Positions 6,728 through 15,265 of a stretch of DNA of 64,000 nt are shown here, piece by piece. The stretch covers positions 509-64,508 of the forward strand of contig CADCVH010000106.1 of the NCBI GenBank assembly GCA_902806085.1, in the 5' to 3' direction. Every line of letters begins with the position of its first letter. Position 1 is the first letter of the stretch. The DNA comes from an uncultured Rubrobacteraceae bacterium. GTDB lineage: Bacteria; Actinomycetota; Rubrobacteria; Rubrobacterales; Rubrobacteraceae. A program made the position numbers and the translations under genes. The notes under the pieces are model-generated. The model was not told where the DNA came from, did no database searches, and was given only the letters and a program-made list of their open reading frames with translations.

Positions 6728-8518
6728 GTGGCCACGGCGTCGGCCATGAATCCCCTGGCGCGGGTGTTGGAGGATAGTGACAGGCTCCTCAACGGCAGCG
6801 GCAAGATGGACTACTTCGAACGGCGGGAGCTCGGCCGCGACGTTGTCCAGGACGCCGGGATCGGGGTTGAAAACGGGTGGTTCCTTTACCCGTGCATCTC
6901 AAGAAGCTGCGAACTGCTCGGGGTGCACGTGAAAAGCGAGAGGCGAAACGGAAAGGGCAAGCGCGAGCAAGAGTGGAGAAATTATGCCCCCGACCTCGCG
7001 CTAAAAGCTAACGGCAAGCAGGCCAAGGTCATACCGTTTGGGCTGGATACCCTTGGGGACCCCGAGCCCGGCTCGCCGGTTATCCTCTGTTGCGGCGAGG
7101 AAGACGCCCTGAGCCTCCGCCAGGCGGGCTACACGACGCTCTCCCAGCCCGGGGCCGGACTCCTAGAACCCGTCTACGCCCGCGAGTTCGCCGGCCATGA
7201 GGTCGTCGTCTTCTACGACGCTGGCGAGGAGCGGGCGGCGAGCAAGGACGCCCAGAAGCTACTCGAGGCCGGAGCTATGGAGGTCAGGGTCGTCCCGTGG
7301 CCGCCCGAGGCCCCTAACGGCGCGGACGTGAACGGTCGGCTCGTGGAGGACCCGGAGACCTTCGGGGACTGGGCCGCGAGGATGATGGCCACCGCCCAAC
7401 CGCTACCTGCTTCCGATAATGCGCCGCCGCAACGCGAAGGCGTGCCGGACCAGTACGATGGCGCCAGCGGGGCCCTGAACGGCAAGGTCGTTCATCCAGT
7501 TGGCACGCTGCTTTCGGAGGTGGCTCCGGAGGAGGTCGAGTGGTTGTGGGAGGGGCGGATCCCTAAAGGGAAGGTTGCGGTTCTGGACGGCGATCCCGGC
7601 CTCGGCAAAAGCACGGTAACCATCGACATCGGAGCCCACACCAGCACCGGGCGCAGCTGGCCTGACGGGGGCGCTTGCAAGGCGGGCGGGGTGGTGATCT
7701 GCTCTGCCGAGGACGGACTGGCCGATACCATCAGGCCGCGCCTGGATGCGGCCGGGGGCGACCCCGAGAGGGTGCTGGCCCTGACCACCGTAATGGACGG
7801 CGATTCGGAGCGCCTGCTCTCCATCCCCGAGGACCTGGACGTTGTTCGCCAGGCGATCGAGCAGGTAGGCGCGAAGCTGCTGATCGTGGACCCGCTGATG
7901 GCATTCCTGAGCGGCCGCCACGACGCCCACAGGGACCAGGACGTCAGGCGCGCACTGGCGCCGCTGGCGAGGCTCGCCGAGGAGATGAGGGTCGCCGTGC
8001 TGGTAGTACGCCACCTGAACAAGTCAAGCGGTGGCAACCCCCTCTACAGGGGTGGCGGCAGCATAGGGATCGTCGGGGCGGCGCGATCGGCGTACCTGGT
8101 AGCAAGACACCCTGAGGACGAGAACCTGCGCGTGCTCGCCCCGCTCAAGAGCAACCTCGCCGCTCCGGCACCCTCTCTGGCGTTCGGCGTCTCGGAGGCC
8201 CCCAACGGGGCGGCGCGGGTCGAGTGGAAGGGCGAGACGCGCCACACCGCGGACGCCCTCCTGGCCGCGCCAACCGACCCAGAGAAACGCTCGGCGCTGG
8301 AGGAGGCCAAGGACTACATTAGGGAGACCCTGGCAGGAGGCCCGCGAGGGGCGCAGGTCGTGCTGGAGGAGGCCCACGAGGCCGGCATCTCGGGGGTGAC
8401 TCTCAAGCGAGCCAAGAAGGATCTGGGGGTGGTCTCCAAGAAGGCGGCCGACGGGCCATGGACGTGGCGGTGGCCTGAAGGGCAAGGGGGTCAGCAGGAG
8501 CCCGAACCCAAACGATGA
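6728..8518 (+). CDS. Toprim-RepA fusion: primase-like / AAA ATPase replication protein
   Basis: A 596-residue protein with two parts. Residues about 100-215 carry a Toprim-like fold (ILCCGEEDALSLRQAGYTTLSQPGAG, then VVVFYDAGEE), as in primase-helicases. Residues about 275-480 are a RecA-type RepA/AAA_25 ATPase with Walker A GDPGLGKST (about 287) and Walker B LLIVDPLMAF (about 384), followed by VRHLNKSSGG. The C-terminus looks like a winged helix (GVTLKRAKKDLGV). The N-terminal zinc finger of full primases is absent. The start is uncertain: GTG 6728 or ATG 6746, neither with a good ribosome site; a stop at 6666-6668 limits upstream extension. Confidence 0.8.
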   Translation: MATASAMNPLARVLEDSDRLLNGSGKMDYFERRELGRDVVQDAGIGVENGWFLYPCISRSCELLGVHVKSERRNGKGKREQEWRNYAPDLALKANGKQAKVIPFGLDTLGDPEPGSPVILCCGEEDALSLRQAGYTTLSQPGAGLLEPVYAREFAGHEVVVFYDAGEERAASKDAQKLLEAGAMEVRVVPWPPEAPNGADVNGRLVEDPETFGDWAARMMATAQPLPASDNAPPQREGVPDQYDGASGALNGKVVHPVGTLLSEVAPEEVEWLWEGRIPKGKVAVLDGDPGLGKSTVTIDIGAHTSTGRSWPDGGACKAGGVVICSAEDGLADTIRPRLDAAGGDPERVLALTTVMDGDSERLLSIPEDLDVVRQAIEQVGAKLLIVDPLMAFLSGRHDAHRDQDVRRALAPLARLAEEMRVAVLVVRHLNKSSGGNPLYRGGGSIGIVGAARSAYLVARHPEDENLRVLAPLKSNLAAPAPSLAFGVSEAPNGAARVEWKGETRHTADALLAAPTDPEKRSALEEAKDYIRETLAGGPRGAQVVLEEAHEAGISGVTLKRAKKDLGVVSKKAADGPWTWRWPEGQGGQQEPEPKR

Positions 8519-8739
8519 TCCCCTTGAACCCCTTCGCATCGTCGAGTCACGGCAGAGGACCCAAGGAGATCAAGGGAATCAAGGATCTTCCCCTGGTATC
8601 GATGAGCGCCTTGTCCGTCGGGACAATGGCCGCGACCTCGGGGAGCGAAGCAGGCACGGCGTACCGGGCGCGTGCCGACTGTGCCACAGAGGGGAGCGAA
8701 ATGGGCCACGCACGCCAACAACAAGGAGGTTCGGTAGCT

Positions 8740-9093
8740 ATGGGCATGGACTTGACGAACGTCGCGCTCAACCGCGAGCGCTTCAGCAACGTAGCTTGGA
8801 GCAGCGTGCTGGAGCTCGCCTACAAGTACGGCTGGAAGCCGGCAGGGACCGAACCGGGCGCCTGGGTCGACCCGGAGACGGGCGAGTTGGATAGGCAGTT
8901 GTCCCCCGATCCCGACAAGTGGAGCGGGACCTATTTTTCGAACGATTGCCAGTGGGTCACCGAGGGGGACGCCGCGGGCATCGCCGACGCGTTAGAGCAC
9001 GCGCTGAAGGACACAACATTCGGCAACAAGGAGCTGCAGAAGTTGAGTCACTTCATAGCGTTCTGCCGCGAAGGCGCCTTCTTCATCGCCTGA
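8740..9093 (+). CDS. Hypothetical protein of the element
   Basis: AAGGAGGT at 8723-8730 lies 9 nt before the ATG at 8740, so the upstream open stretch back to 8515 is not used as the start. The 117-residue product is acidic and soluble, with W and aromatic residues (ELAYKYGWKPAGTEPGAW, CQWVTEGDAAGIADALEHAL). This pattern is frequent in small proteins from actinobacterial mobile elements that carry no named domain. No function can be given. Confidence 0.6.
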   Translation: MGMDLTNVALNRERFSNVAWSSVLELAYKYGWKPAGTEPGAWVDPETGELDRQLSPDPDKWSGTYFSNDCQWVTEGDAAGIADALEHALKDTTFGNKELQKLSHFIAFCREGAFFIA

Positions 9094-9190
9094 GGCGGCC
9101 CCGGTGGCCCCGGCCGCACGCTAAGTGTCGCGAGAGAAAGTAGCCATCAACCCATCTGTCAAGGAACCCGCACAGAGAGGAGTACGGAAG

Positions 9191-9625
9191 ATGATCACAG
9201 ACAACCACCCGACGCCCGCGGAGGAGTCCTACGCGCGGCTCCTAGAGGAAAACTGGGGTTCGATCCCCGAAGCGGCCAGAGCCCTCCTGAGAGAGGCCTG
9301 GCTAACGGCCTACGACCAGTTCATGGTCCACAACACTTGCAACTCGGTAGAGGAGGTAAACGAGGCGATAGAGCGGATGAACGTCGCGGCCGCGGATTTC
9401 GCGGACCGGGACCGAGAATTCCTGGCGGCGGTCGTGCGCGCGATGCAAGCGGCCGCCGACTCGTTAGATCCCGACGACTCCGAAACCGTCGTTAAATATG
9501 GCGCCTTTCGGGGTCACCTCCACCAGTACTACGCGCTCGGGTCGAACATGATCGCCTACGCCCTCCTCGATGACGAGGAGAGGGGACCTGGGCCCTTCTG
9601 TTGGATAGAGGGCATGTCATCCTGA
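9191..9625 (+). CDS. Hypothetical helical protein of the element
   Basis: The ATG at 9191 follows AGGAG at about 8-9 nt. The 144-residue product is acidic, largely alpha-helical and Ala-rich (AARALLREAWLTAYDQFMVH, NEAIERMNVAAADFADRDREF). No motif was recognised. It sits between the 8740 gene and the small 9661 frame, all co-oriented with the integrase. Confidence 0.55.
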   Translation: MITDNHPTPAEESYARLLEENWGSIPEAARALLREAWLTAYDQFMVHNTCNSVEEVNEAIERMNVAAADFADRDREFLAAVVRAMQAAADSLDPDDSETVVKYGAFRGHLHQYYALGSNMIAYALLDDEERGPGPFCWIEGMSS

Positions 9626-9660
9626 AGCGGTCCCGTGGGTCCTACCGACGAGGAGGCAAA

Positions 9661-9849
9661 GTGAGGAAGGTGATGGTTCTGGAGCAGCCCGGCAGGACGG
9701 CGCCGGTCGAAGCGATCGGATGGGCATTACTGACGACCTCGATGCTGGGGTGCACTTCTCCTCGCGGCCGGCCGCGGGGCCGGCAGCGTATCCCTTTACT
9801 GCGCGGGCGCCCTAGTGGGGTCGCGGTTGCCCTTGGGGGGTCGCGATGA
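9661..9849 (+). CDS. Small protein, possibly a frameshifted membrane protein
   Basis: AGGAGG lies 5 nt before GTG 9661 and the TGA overlaps the next ATG (ATGA at 9846-9849), so translation is probably coupled. The first half is hydrophobic (AIGWALLTTSML) but the second half becomes Arg/Gly-rich. One base less in the GGGG run near 9750 would continue as LGALLLAAGRGAGSVSLYC, a membrane helix, which suggests a frameshift. Against this, the shifted frame does not stop where expected. Confidence 0.4.
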   Translation: MRKVMVLEQPGRTAPVEAIGWALLTTSMLGCTSPRGRPRGRQRIPLLRGRPSGVAVALGGSR

Positions 9850-10529
9850 GCGAGGATCCGCAGAGAAAAAACAACCGGGGTGTGGTCCCCGAGGGCGAGC
9901 TCTGCCAAGGCTGGAGCCGGACCGCCGACAGGCCCTGCCGCCAGCGGCGGGTGCCGGGCTCCGAGTACTGCCACTACCACGGCGGCAAGAACGCAAAAGG
10001 CGGGGCGCACCCGAACTACAAGCACGGGCGGCGCTCCAAGTACAGGCCGCCCCCGGAGTTACTCGGGAACTACAGGCGCTTCCTGCGAGACCCCGAGCTC
10101 GCCCACCACAGGAACTCGGTAGCCATACTCGACGCGATGATCCAGGAGCTCTTCGACAACTACGACTCGGCAGGCTCGCCGGCGCTCTGGCGCCGGCTGC
10201 GGGGGGCCTGGGGCCGGGCCGAGGCCGCCCGGGAGACAGGCGACGAGCAGGGCTGGCGCACGGCCTACGAGAAGTTAGGCCTCACCATCGAGCGCGGGTC
10301 GGCCCAGTCGGGTCGCGAGCGCCAGGTCGTGAAGCTCTACGAGGCCCGCCGCAAGCACGCCGACAGCCAGCTCAAGCGCGAGACGGCCGAGAAACACATT
10401 TGGACCTACGAGGAGGCGTCGGCCTTCTACGTGGCCCTCGGGGCCGCCGTCAGGCGCCACTGCACCGAGGAGCAGATCGTTGCCATCGACCGAGACCTCA
10501 GCGCCATAGCGGGACGGGCGACGCCCTGA
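9846..10529 (+). CDS. Phage-type protein with N-terminal Cys/His motif, hypothetical
   Basis: A 227-residue protein. Residues 20-70 contain C-x13-C-x10-C-x-x-H-x-H-G-G-K followed by HPNYKHGRRSKY. This Cys/His cluster plus KHG motif is common in small actinophage and mobile-element proteins, some annotated as terminase-associated. The rest is helical and charged. It starts inside the stop of the 9661 frame. The role is unknown; a nucleic-acid-binding function is only a guess from the Cys/His cluster. Confidence 0.6.
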   Translation: MSEDPQRKNNRGVVPEGELCQGWSRTADRPCRQRRVPGSEYCHYHGGKNAKGGAHPNYKHGRRSKYRPPPELLGNYRRFLRDPELAHHRNSVAILDAMIQELFDNYDSAGSPALWRRLRGAWGRAEAARETGDEQGWRTAYEKLGLTIERGSAQSGRERQVVKLYEARRKHADSQLKRETAEKHIWTYEEASAFYVALGAAVRRHCTEEQIVAIDRDLSAIAGRATP

Positions 10530-10747
10530 TCCTTCCAACGGTTGCTGGGCGGCCAACCGAGGTAGGAGCAAGGCGCAAGCGCGCGAACGTGCCCAGAGAC
10601 ATACGGCCCAATGCGCCACCACCCGCCAACCCACCGACAGAAAAGGAAAAGCCCCCCGAACAACCGCGTTTTCCATATCTACGAATCCTCTGCCGTGTCG
10701 CGCAAAACGGGTAACCGATCGGCCTTCCTTTGCGTGCTGGCTGTAAG

Positions 10748-10753
10748 TATAAT
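10748..10753 (+). promoter_or_regulatory. Consensus -10 (TATAAT) of a leaderless promoter
   Basis: TATAAT ends 6 nt before the GTG at 10760 in a stretch without a Shine-Dalgarno. Transcription would begin at or next to the start codon. The -35 is weak. This could drive both the XRE gene and the integrase. Confidence 0.6.
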
Positions 10754-10759
10754 GTAAGT

Positions 10760-10978
10760 GTGTATCCGAGGTTCATCCGGATCGACGGCAAGAGGTTGCG
10801 GCGGATCAGGCAGGAGCGAGCGCTCAGCCTGCGCGAGCTCGGCGAGAAGAGCGGCGTGTCCTTCGACTCGATACACAAGCTGGAGACCGGAAGGCGCGAC
10901 GCCCAGCCCCGCACCGTCCGCAAGCTGGCGGAGGCGCTGGGCCTGGAGCCCTCGGAACTGATGCGGGGAGAGGAGTGA
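10760..10978 (+). CDS. XRE-family transcriptional regulator
   Basis: The GTG at 10760 is chosen because a TATAAT box ends 6 nt upstream, giving a leaderless mRNA. The 72-residue product is almost entirely a Cro/C1-type HTH: RLRRIRQERALSLRELGEKS, then GVSFDSIHKLETGRR and TVRKLAEALGLEPSEL. Such single-domain repressors next to an integrase usually control excision or the element's own promoter. The stop is separated from the integrase TTG by one base, so the two form an operon. Confidence 0.85.
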   Translation: MYPRFIRIDGKRLRRIRQERALSLRELGEKSGVSFDSIHKLETGRRDAQPRTVRKLAEALGLEPSELMRGEE

Positions 10979-10979
10979 G

Positions 10980-12098
10980 TTGACGAAGCGACGCGGCAAC
11001 AACGAGGGGACGATCGGCCGGCGCAAGGACGGGCGCTGGGAGGCCAGGTACACCATACAGACGGGCAACGGCCCGAAGCGCAAGGTCCTGTACGGCAGGA
11101 CCCGAGAGGAGGCGGCGGCGAAGCTCACCAAAGCCATGGCCGACCGCGACGGTGGGCTCCACTTCGACGCGGGACCGCTCACGGTCGGCGAGTACCTTGA
11201 CCGCTGGCTGAAGGAAAGCGTCCTGCACACGGTGAGGCGGTCGACGTTCGTTCGCTACGAGGGGATCGTGCGCAACCACATCGCGTCGGCGATTGGACGC
11301 GTCAAGCTCAAGGCGCTGACCCCGGCGCAAGTCCGGGCGCTCTACCGCGAGAAGCTGGTTCAGCTCTCCCCCCGCTCCGTGAACTACGTCCACGTGACGC
11401 TGCACAAGGCCCTCAAGCAGGCCGTGCTCGACGGGCTGATCCCGCGCAATGTTGCGGACGCCGTCAAGCCCCCGCAGGCCCGTGGCGAGGAGATAAGGCC
11501 CCTCTCCCCCGCCCAGGCCGCAAGGCTGCTCTCCGCCGCACGCGGAGAGCGACTGGAAGCCCTCTACGTGGTGGCCGTGCACGCGGGCCTGCGGCAGGGC
11601 GAGCTCCTCGGCCTGAAGTGGCCGGACCTCGACCTCGAAGGCGGGACGCTCTCGGTGCAGCGCTCCCTCGCCGCGGACCGCTCCTTCAACCCGCCCAAGC
11701 GCAAAGCGAGCCGCCGCACCGTGAAGCTAACTAAGGCGGCCGCGGAGGCCCTCAAGAAGCACAGGGCGCGACAGAACGAGGAGCGGCTGGCTTTGGGCTC
11801 CCTGTGGGAAGACCACGACCTCGTCTTCCCCAACCGCCTCGGCAAGCCCATGGCCCACAACAACCTCTACCAGCGGGACTTCAAGGCCCTCCTGGAGAAG
11901 GCGGGACTCCCCGGCTTCACGTTCCACAGCCTGCGCCACACCTGCGCTACGCTGCTGCTCAGGAAGAACGTCAACCCCAAGATCGTCCAGGAGATGCTCG
12001 GGCACGCCACCATCTCCCAGACCATGGACACCTACAGCCACGTCCTCCCCGGCATGCAGGACACGGCCGTGAGCGCCATGGAAAGCGCCCTGCCCTAA
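10980..12098 (+). CDS. Tyrosine-type site-specific integrase
   Basis: A 372-residue phage-type integrase. The N-terminus holds an arm-binding AP2-like domain (GTIGRRKDGRWEARYT), then a SAM-like core-binding domain (residues about 65-155) and a catalytic domain. Catalytic residues visible are Arg in HAGLRQGEL (about 203), HSLRH (about 317-321) and the nucleophile Tyr in MDTYSHVLPG (about 351). The TTG start follows GAGGAG within the end of the XRE gene. It closes the 5.4-12.2 kb element and should recombine the flanking att sites. Confidence 0.92.
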   Translation: MTKRRGNNEGTIGRRKDGRWEARYTIQTGNGPKRKVLYGRTREEAAAKLTKAMADRDGGLHFDAGPLTVGEYLDRWLKESVLHTVRRSTFVRYEGIVRNHIASAIGRVKLKALTPAQVRALYREKLVQLSPRSVNYVHVTLHKALKQAVLDGLIPRNVADAVKPPQARGEEIRPLSPAQAARLLSAARGERLEALYVVAVHAGLRQGELLGLKWPDLDLEGGTLSVQRSLAADRSFNPPKRKASRRTVKLTKAAAEALKKHRARQNEERLALGSLWEDHDLVFPNRLGKPMAHNNLYQRDFKALLEKAGLPGFTFHSLRHTCATLLLRKNVNPKIVQEMLGHATISQTMDTYSHVLPGMQDTAVSAMESALP

Positions 12099-12641
12099 TT
12101 CTCTGCGTCCGGCGGCCGCTTTTCCGCTCTAGCCTGCCACAAGGGTCGTTCGGGTCAATCCCCGCCGGCGGCGCAAACCTCGCCACGGCCGACGCTACAC
12201 ATGTCCGTTACCGAGATGGCAGAAGGACGCTTACAATCGGGTCCGGTTTGTGAAATTTGAGGAAGCTCCGGCGGGCCGGAATCCGGCCGGGCCGTGCTGC
12301 AAAGGTCTGAATCTTTATGCGTCGTTGTAACACCGCCCCGATTCGACCCCTCGGACCGGGCCCAAATCTCAGGTTTTCTCAGGCCCAGGCCGCATGGCTA
12401 TTCACCACGGCGCATAACTATTAGCCCAACTTCCGAGAACGGGTCCTCTAGGACGTTGATCGCGCGAGGCGGAACGGGGACTCCGGGAGATCGTGGGGTT
12501 CATGCTAAGAGAAAAGGGGATCGGCGGTTTTGGTTCCGCTGCTATCCGTGTACCTACTCGTACGACGCCCGATCCGACGCCGCCTCTGGAGACGGGGCGC
12601 GGTCAATCTCGATACCGCCGGAATCGGGTCGGCGTCCGGCT
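12099..12641. other. Intergenic region right of the integrase
   Basis: No gene is supported in these 543 bp; open frames here lack coding character. It contains the candidate attR at 12213-12223. No tRNA fold was recognised. Confidence 0.5.
12213..12223 (+). repeat. Candidate attR core
   Basis: GAGATGGCAGA, identical to 5383-5393 and 115 bp after the integrase stop. Confidence 0.35.
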
Positions 12642-14510
12642 CTAGCGGCCTAGCTCTCGCAGGTTGTCCCACAGGATGTAGAGCCCGACGCCCAGGACTA
12701 CGAAGACGATGATCTGCCAGAAGTACTCCTGAAGGAGGACCAGGAAGCCCACGATCGCGAGGCCGATGTTGGCGCTGGCTATGAACCTGGTTAGCCGTCC
12801 CCTGAAGCTGGCCTCGATGAACGCGAACGCGGCGATGGCGAGGACGAGCGCGGAGAGCAGGTGCTGCCTCTCGTAGGCGACGATGCCGATAAGCGTGAGC
12901 AGCACCACGGCTATGCTGATCGAAGCCCAAAACTGGGCTATCCGACCGGAGCGGTTCTCCGCCTCGGAGGTGGGGCGCGCGGGGTGCGACATGTGGGCGT
13001 GGACGGGGGAGCGTTCGCCGCTCTCGAGGCGTTCGGCGTGGTTCTTTAGCGCCCTGTCGAGAACCTCGTCCTCGGAGAGCTCCGCGCGCATCGCCGCTAC
13101 CTCAACGGAGAGCTCCTCCGCGCGGCGCGTATGCGTCTCGTGGAGCTTGCGCAGGTACGATCTATCGCGGGTGGCCTCGGCGTCCATGCCCAGCGCCTTG
13201 AGCTGGCCGCTCTTCTCCCGTATCTCGGAGCGGAGCAGGGCGCGGCGTTTCTCGATTCCGGCCCGGCGCCTGGCGATGACGTCGAACTGCTCGGCCCGGG
13301 TGGGCACCTTGTCGAGCCCGGCCCAGCCGACGGGGTCGTACCACTCGCGGCTGACGGTCTTGTCGCGGTCGTACATCGGGCCCGCCGGGGCGTCCTCGCC
13401 CTCGAAGGGATCGCGGGTGTAAAGGCCCCACAGCCCCCGGTAACCCGCCACCCACGACGGGGTCGGGTCCGTCATGAGGCGCGGGGGGTCCCACTCCCTG
13501 TCCTGGCCCGGCCCGACCGAGAGCCCGTCGCCGCGGCCGTAGTCCACGAACGGTATGGTGAACCTCTCGTAGGGCCTATCGGCGGGATGCTCTTCCGTGT
13601 ATTGGCGGAGCGTGCGGTACCAGAACGTCCGGACGGCCCTCCTGACCGCCGCGAACGCCCGCGGCAGGGGGAACGCCAGCTCGGTCAGGTACTCGCCCGC
13701 GGAGTACCGGCTGGCGTGCGAGCCGGCGCAGACGTACACGACGGGGTGCCCGTCGACCTTCTCGAGCTCGGGATCGTCCCACCGGCGCCTGAGGTCGTCG
13801 CCGGTCTCCTCGTGCGCGGCGTAGGCGGCCCACTCGGGGATCACCCCGCCGGAGTCTGTCTCCGAGAGGTACACGAACACCTTCTCCCAGTCGGACTCGT
13901 GGTCGTTGGCGCCGAAGAAGTTGCTCCTCCAGTCGTTGAACGCGTAGAAGAGCCAGTACTGCAGCACGATCCAGCCGTCCTGGTTGACCACCCGTCCGTG
14001 GTAGGTGAAGTGCTCCCCTTTCTCCATGAGGCGGCCGTACATGACGCGCGCCCCCTCCACGTCCCCGCCAGGAACCCTGCCCCTGGCCAGCAGCACCAGG
14101 GAGAAGAGCGCGTCGGCCAGCCGCGAGACGTAGCCCACGCGCGCCAGACGTCCCCTGCCCGCGCGGAAGGTCTCCGTGGGCCAGGCGGGGTCGGTGCGCG
14201 AGCGCCTCGCCCGCAGGCGCGTCAGGAGACCCCGCTTCCCGTTCTCGTTGGGAGGGGGGATCTTGAGGTAGTGCACGGCGTCGGCGCCGTCCTCCGGCTG
14301 CTGGGCGAGCCTGTCCAGCGTGAGTTCGCCGGCCGGCACCGCGCACACGGCCTCCTCGCTGGGGCGACGGACCCAGAGGCTCGCGGCCCGCACGTACGGC
14401 TCGGCGTCCATCGGGTAGAACCACTCGCCTTTGGTGAAGCGGATGACGGGCTCGAAGCGGCGGAGCAGGGCATCCGGGGAGCCCGCGTCCGGGGGCACCC
14501 TATCCGCCAT
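12642..14510 (-). CDS. Vps62-like membrane-anchored protein, hypothetical
   Basis: A 622-residue protein. Residues about 20-430 contain the pattern QYWLFYAFNDW...HESDWEKVFVYL and later VVYVCAGSHASRY, similar to Vps62/DUF946-type proteins in which a Y-W-x-F-Y-x-x-N and H-E-x-D-W-E pair is conserved. Residues about 435-510 form a charged coiled coil. The last about 85 residues hold three or four hydrophobic helices. A large globular domain would thus be attached to the membrane by the C-terminus. Its start overlaps the stop of the upstream gene by 11 bp, so the two form an operon. The biochemical role is unknown. Confidence 0.6.
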   Translation of the reverse strand: MADRVPPDAGSPDALLRRFEPVIRFTKGEWFYPMDAEPYVRAASLWVRRPSEEAVCAVPAGELTLDRLAQQPEDGADAVHYLKIPPPNENGKRGLLTRLRARRSRTDPAWPTETFRAGRGRLARVGYVSRLADALFSLVLLARGRVPGGDVEGARVMYGRLMEKGEHFTYHGRVVNQDGWIVLQYWLFYAFNDWRSNFFGANDHESDWEKVFVYLSETDSGGVIPEWAAYAAHEETGDDLRRRWDDPELEKVDGHPVVYVCAGSHASRYSAGEYLTELAFPLPRAFAAVRRAVRTFWYRTLRQYTEEHPADRPYERFTIPFVDYGRGDGLSVGPGQDREWDPPRLMTDPTPSWVAGYRGLWGLYTRDPFEGEDAPAGPMYDRDKTVSREWYDPVGWAGLDKVPTRAEQFDVIARRRAGIEKRRALLRSEIREKSGQLKALGMDAEATRDRSYLRKLHETHTRRAEELSVEVAAMRAELSEDEVLDRALKNHAERLESGERSPVHAHMSHPARPTSEAENRSGRIAQFWASISIAVVLLTLIGIVAYERQHLLSALVLAIAAFAFIEASFRGRLTRFIASANIGLAIVGFLVLLQEYFWQIIVFVVLGVGLYILWDNLRELGR

Positions 14511-15006
14511 GCGCGGTTCCGGATCCTTTGCTCGTCGGCGTCTCCCTAGTACGGAACACGGTTCGCACGCCCTGGGAGTTCAGGTACAGGACCATCAAGA
14601 TGCAGTAGGCGATGAGCGGGTAGGCAAACCAAGGTCGCGGGTCGGGGTAGGAGAAAAGGCAGGCCAGCAGGATCGCCCCCTGGGCGACCGAGGCCAGCAG
14701 CCACCCCCGGCGCCGGAGCAGCACGAAGCCGAGGCCGGCCAGGAGCAACAGGATCGTGGGCCCGAGGAAGAGGACGGCGAACACGACGGCCTGCTCGAGC
14801 TGCTGCTCCAGATGCTTGGGCAGGGTCTGGGCCCGCTCGTCGGCGAGGGTCACTACCCGGTCCCAATCGATGCCGGTAAGCAGGCGGGACCCGATCCCCA
14901 CCAGCGCCACCGACTGCAAAAGGAGCAGCACGCCGAGCACCCGCTTCTGTCGGTACAAGGTTCGTCCCTCGGGCTCGCTTGGGAACGTCGACCACGGACT
15001 ACGCAT
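14500..15006 (-). CDS. Integral membrane protein, hypothetical
   Basis: A 168-residue protein with four hydrophobic helices: VLGVLLLLQSVALVGIGS, a pair around residues 72-110, and WFAYPLIAYCILMVLYL near residue 130. A charged periplasmic or cytoplasmic loop (DWDRVVTLADERAQTLPKHL) follows the first helix. No family was recognised. It is the first gene of a two-gene operon with the Vps62-like protein, whose start lies inside its last codons. A functional link is implied but unknown. Confidence 0.6.
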   Translation of the reverse strand: MRSPWSTFPSEPEGRTLYRQKRVLGVLLLLQSVALVGIGSRLLTGIDWDRVVTLADERAQTLPKHLEQQLEQAVVFAVLFLGPTILLLLAGLGFVLLRRRGWLLASVAQGAILLACLFSYPDPRPWFAYPLIAYCILMVLYLNSQGVRTVFRTRETPTSKGSGTAHGG

Positions 15007-15265
15007 CTGGCGGACAGAATACCTTCCCGCGTCCCGTCGCGCATCCCCTCGCCCGCCGTCGTCCTCTGCGAAAAAAGACCGTCACAACCGCCGTCCAAAC
15101 CGGGATACCCGTGGGCAGACGGGTCCCCGATCCTTCGAGCAACGTCGAGACGCTTCGTGACCGGGCGCGGGGAGACGCCGAAGGTGATGCTTGTTACGGC
15201 GAGTTGTCGCCGGATGCGTCATGATGCCGACGCGAGGCGGGGGGACCGACGGAGGGGGGCCGGAG

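Larger units (their letters stand above)
5383..12223 (+). mobile_element. Small integrative element (satellite or defective integrative plasmid)
   Basis: The block carries a Cys-rich protein, an excisionase-like HTH, a Toprim-RepA replication protein, four hypotheticals, an XRE regulator and a terminal tyrosine integrase. No capsid, tail or conjugation genes are present. The 11-bp sequence GAGATGGCAGA occurs just outside the first gene (5383-5393) and just after the integrase (12213-12223), which fits attL/attR. About 6.8 kb with its own replication initiator suggests a phage satellite or an integrated plasmid. Confidence 0.6.

Noticed and set aside
8515-8739. Upstream extension of the 8740 gene to the ATGA overlap at 8515
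   Set aside because: The extension is Ser/Gly-rich without coding character, and a perfect AAGGAGGT precedes ATG 8740.
12150-12185. Possible tRNA T-arm (GTTCGGGTCAATCCC) near the integrase
   Set aside because: The flanking sequence does not fold into acceptor, D and anticodon arms; no tRNA call is justified.
12294-12653. 119-codon plus-strand frame
   Set aside because: Arg/Ser/Pro-rich composition, no ribosome site, no domain; typical of chance open frames in GC-rich DNA.
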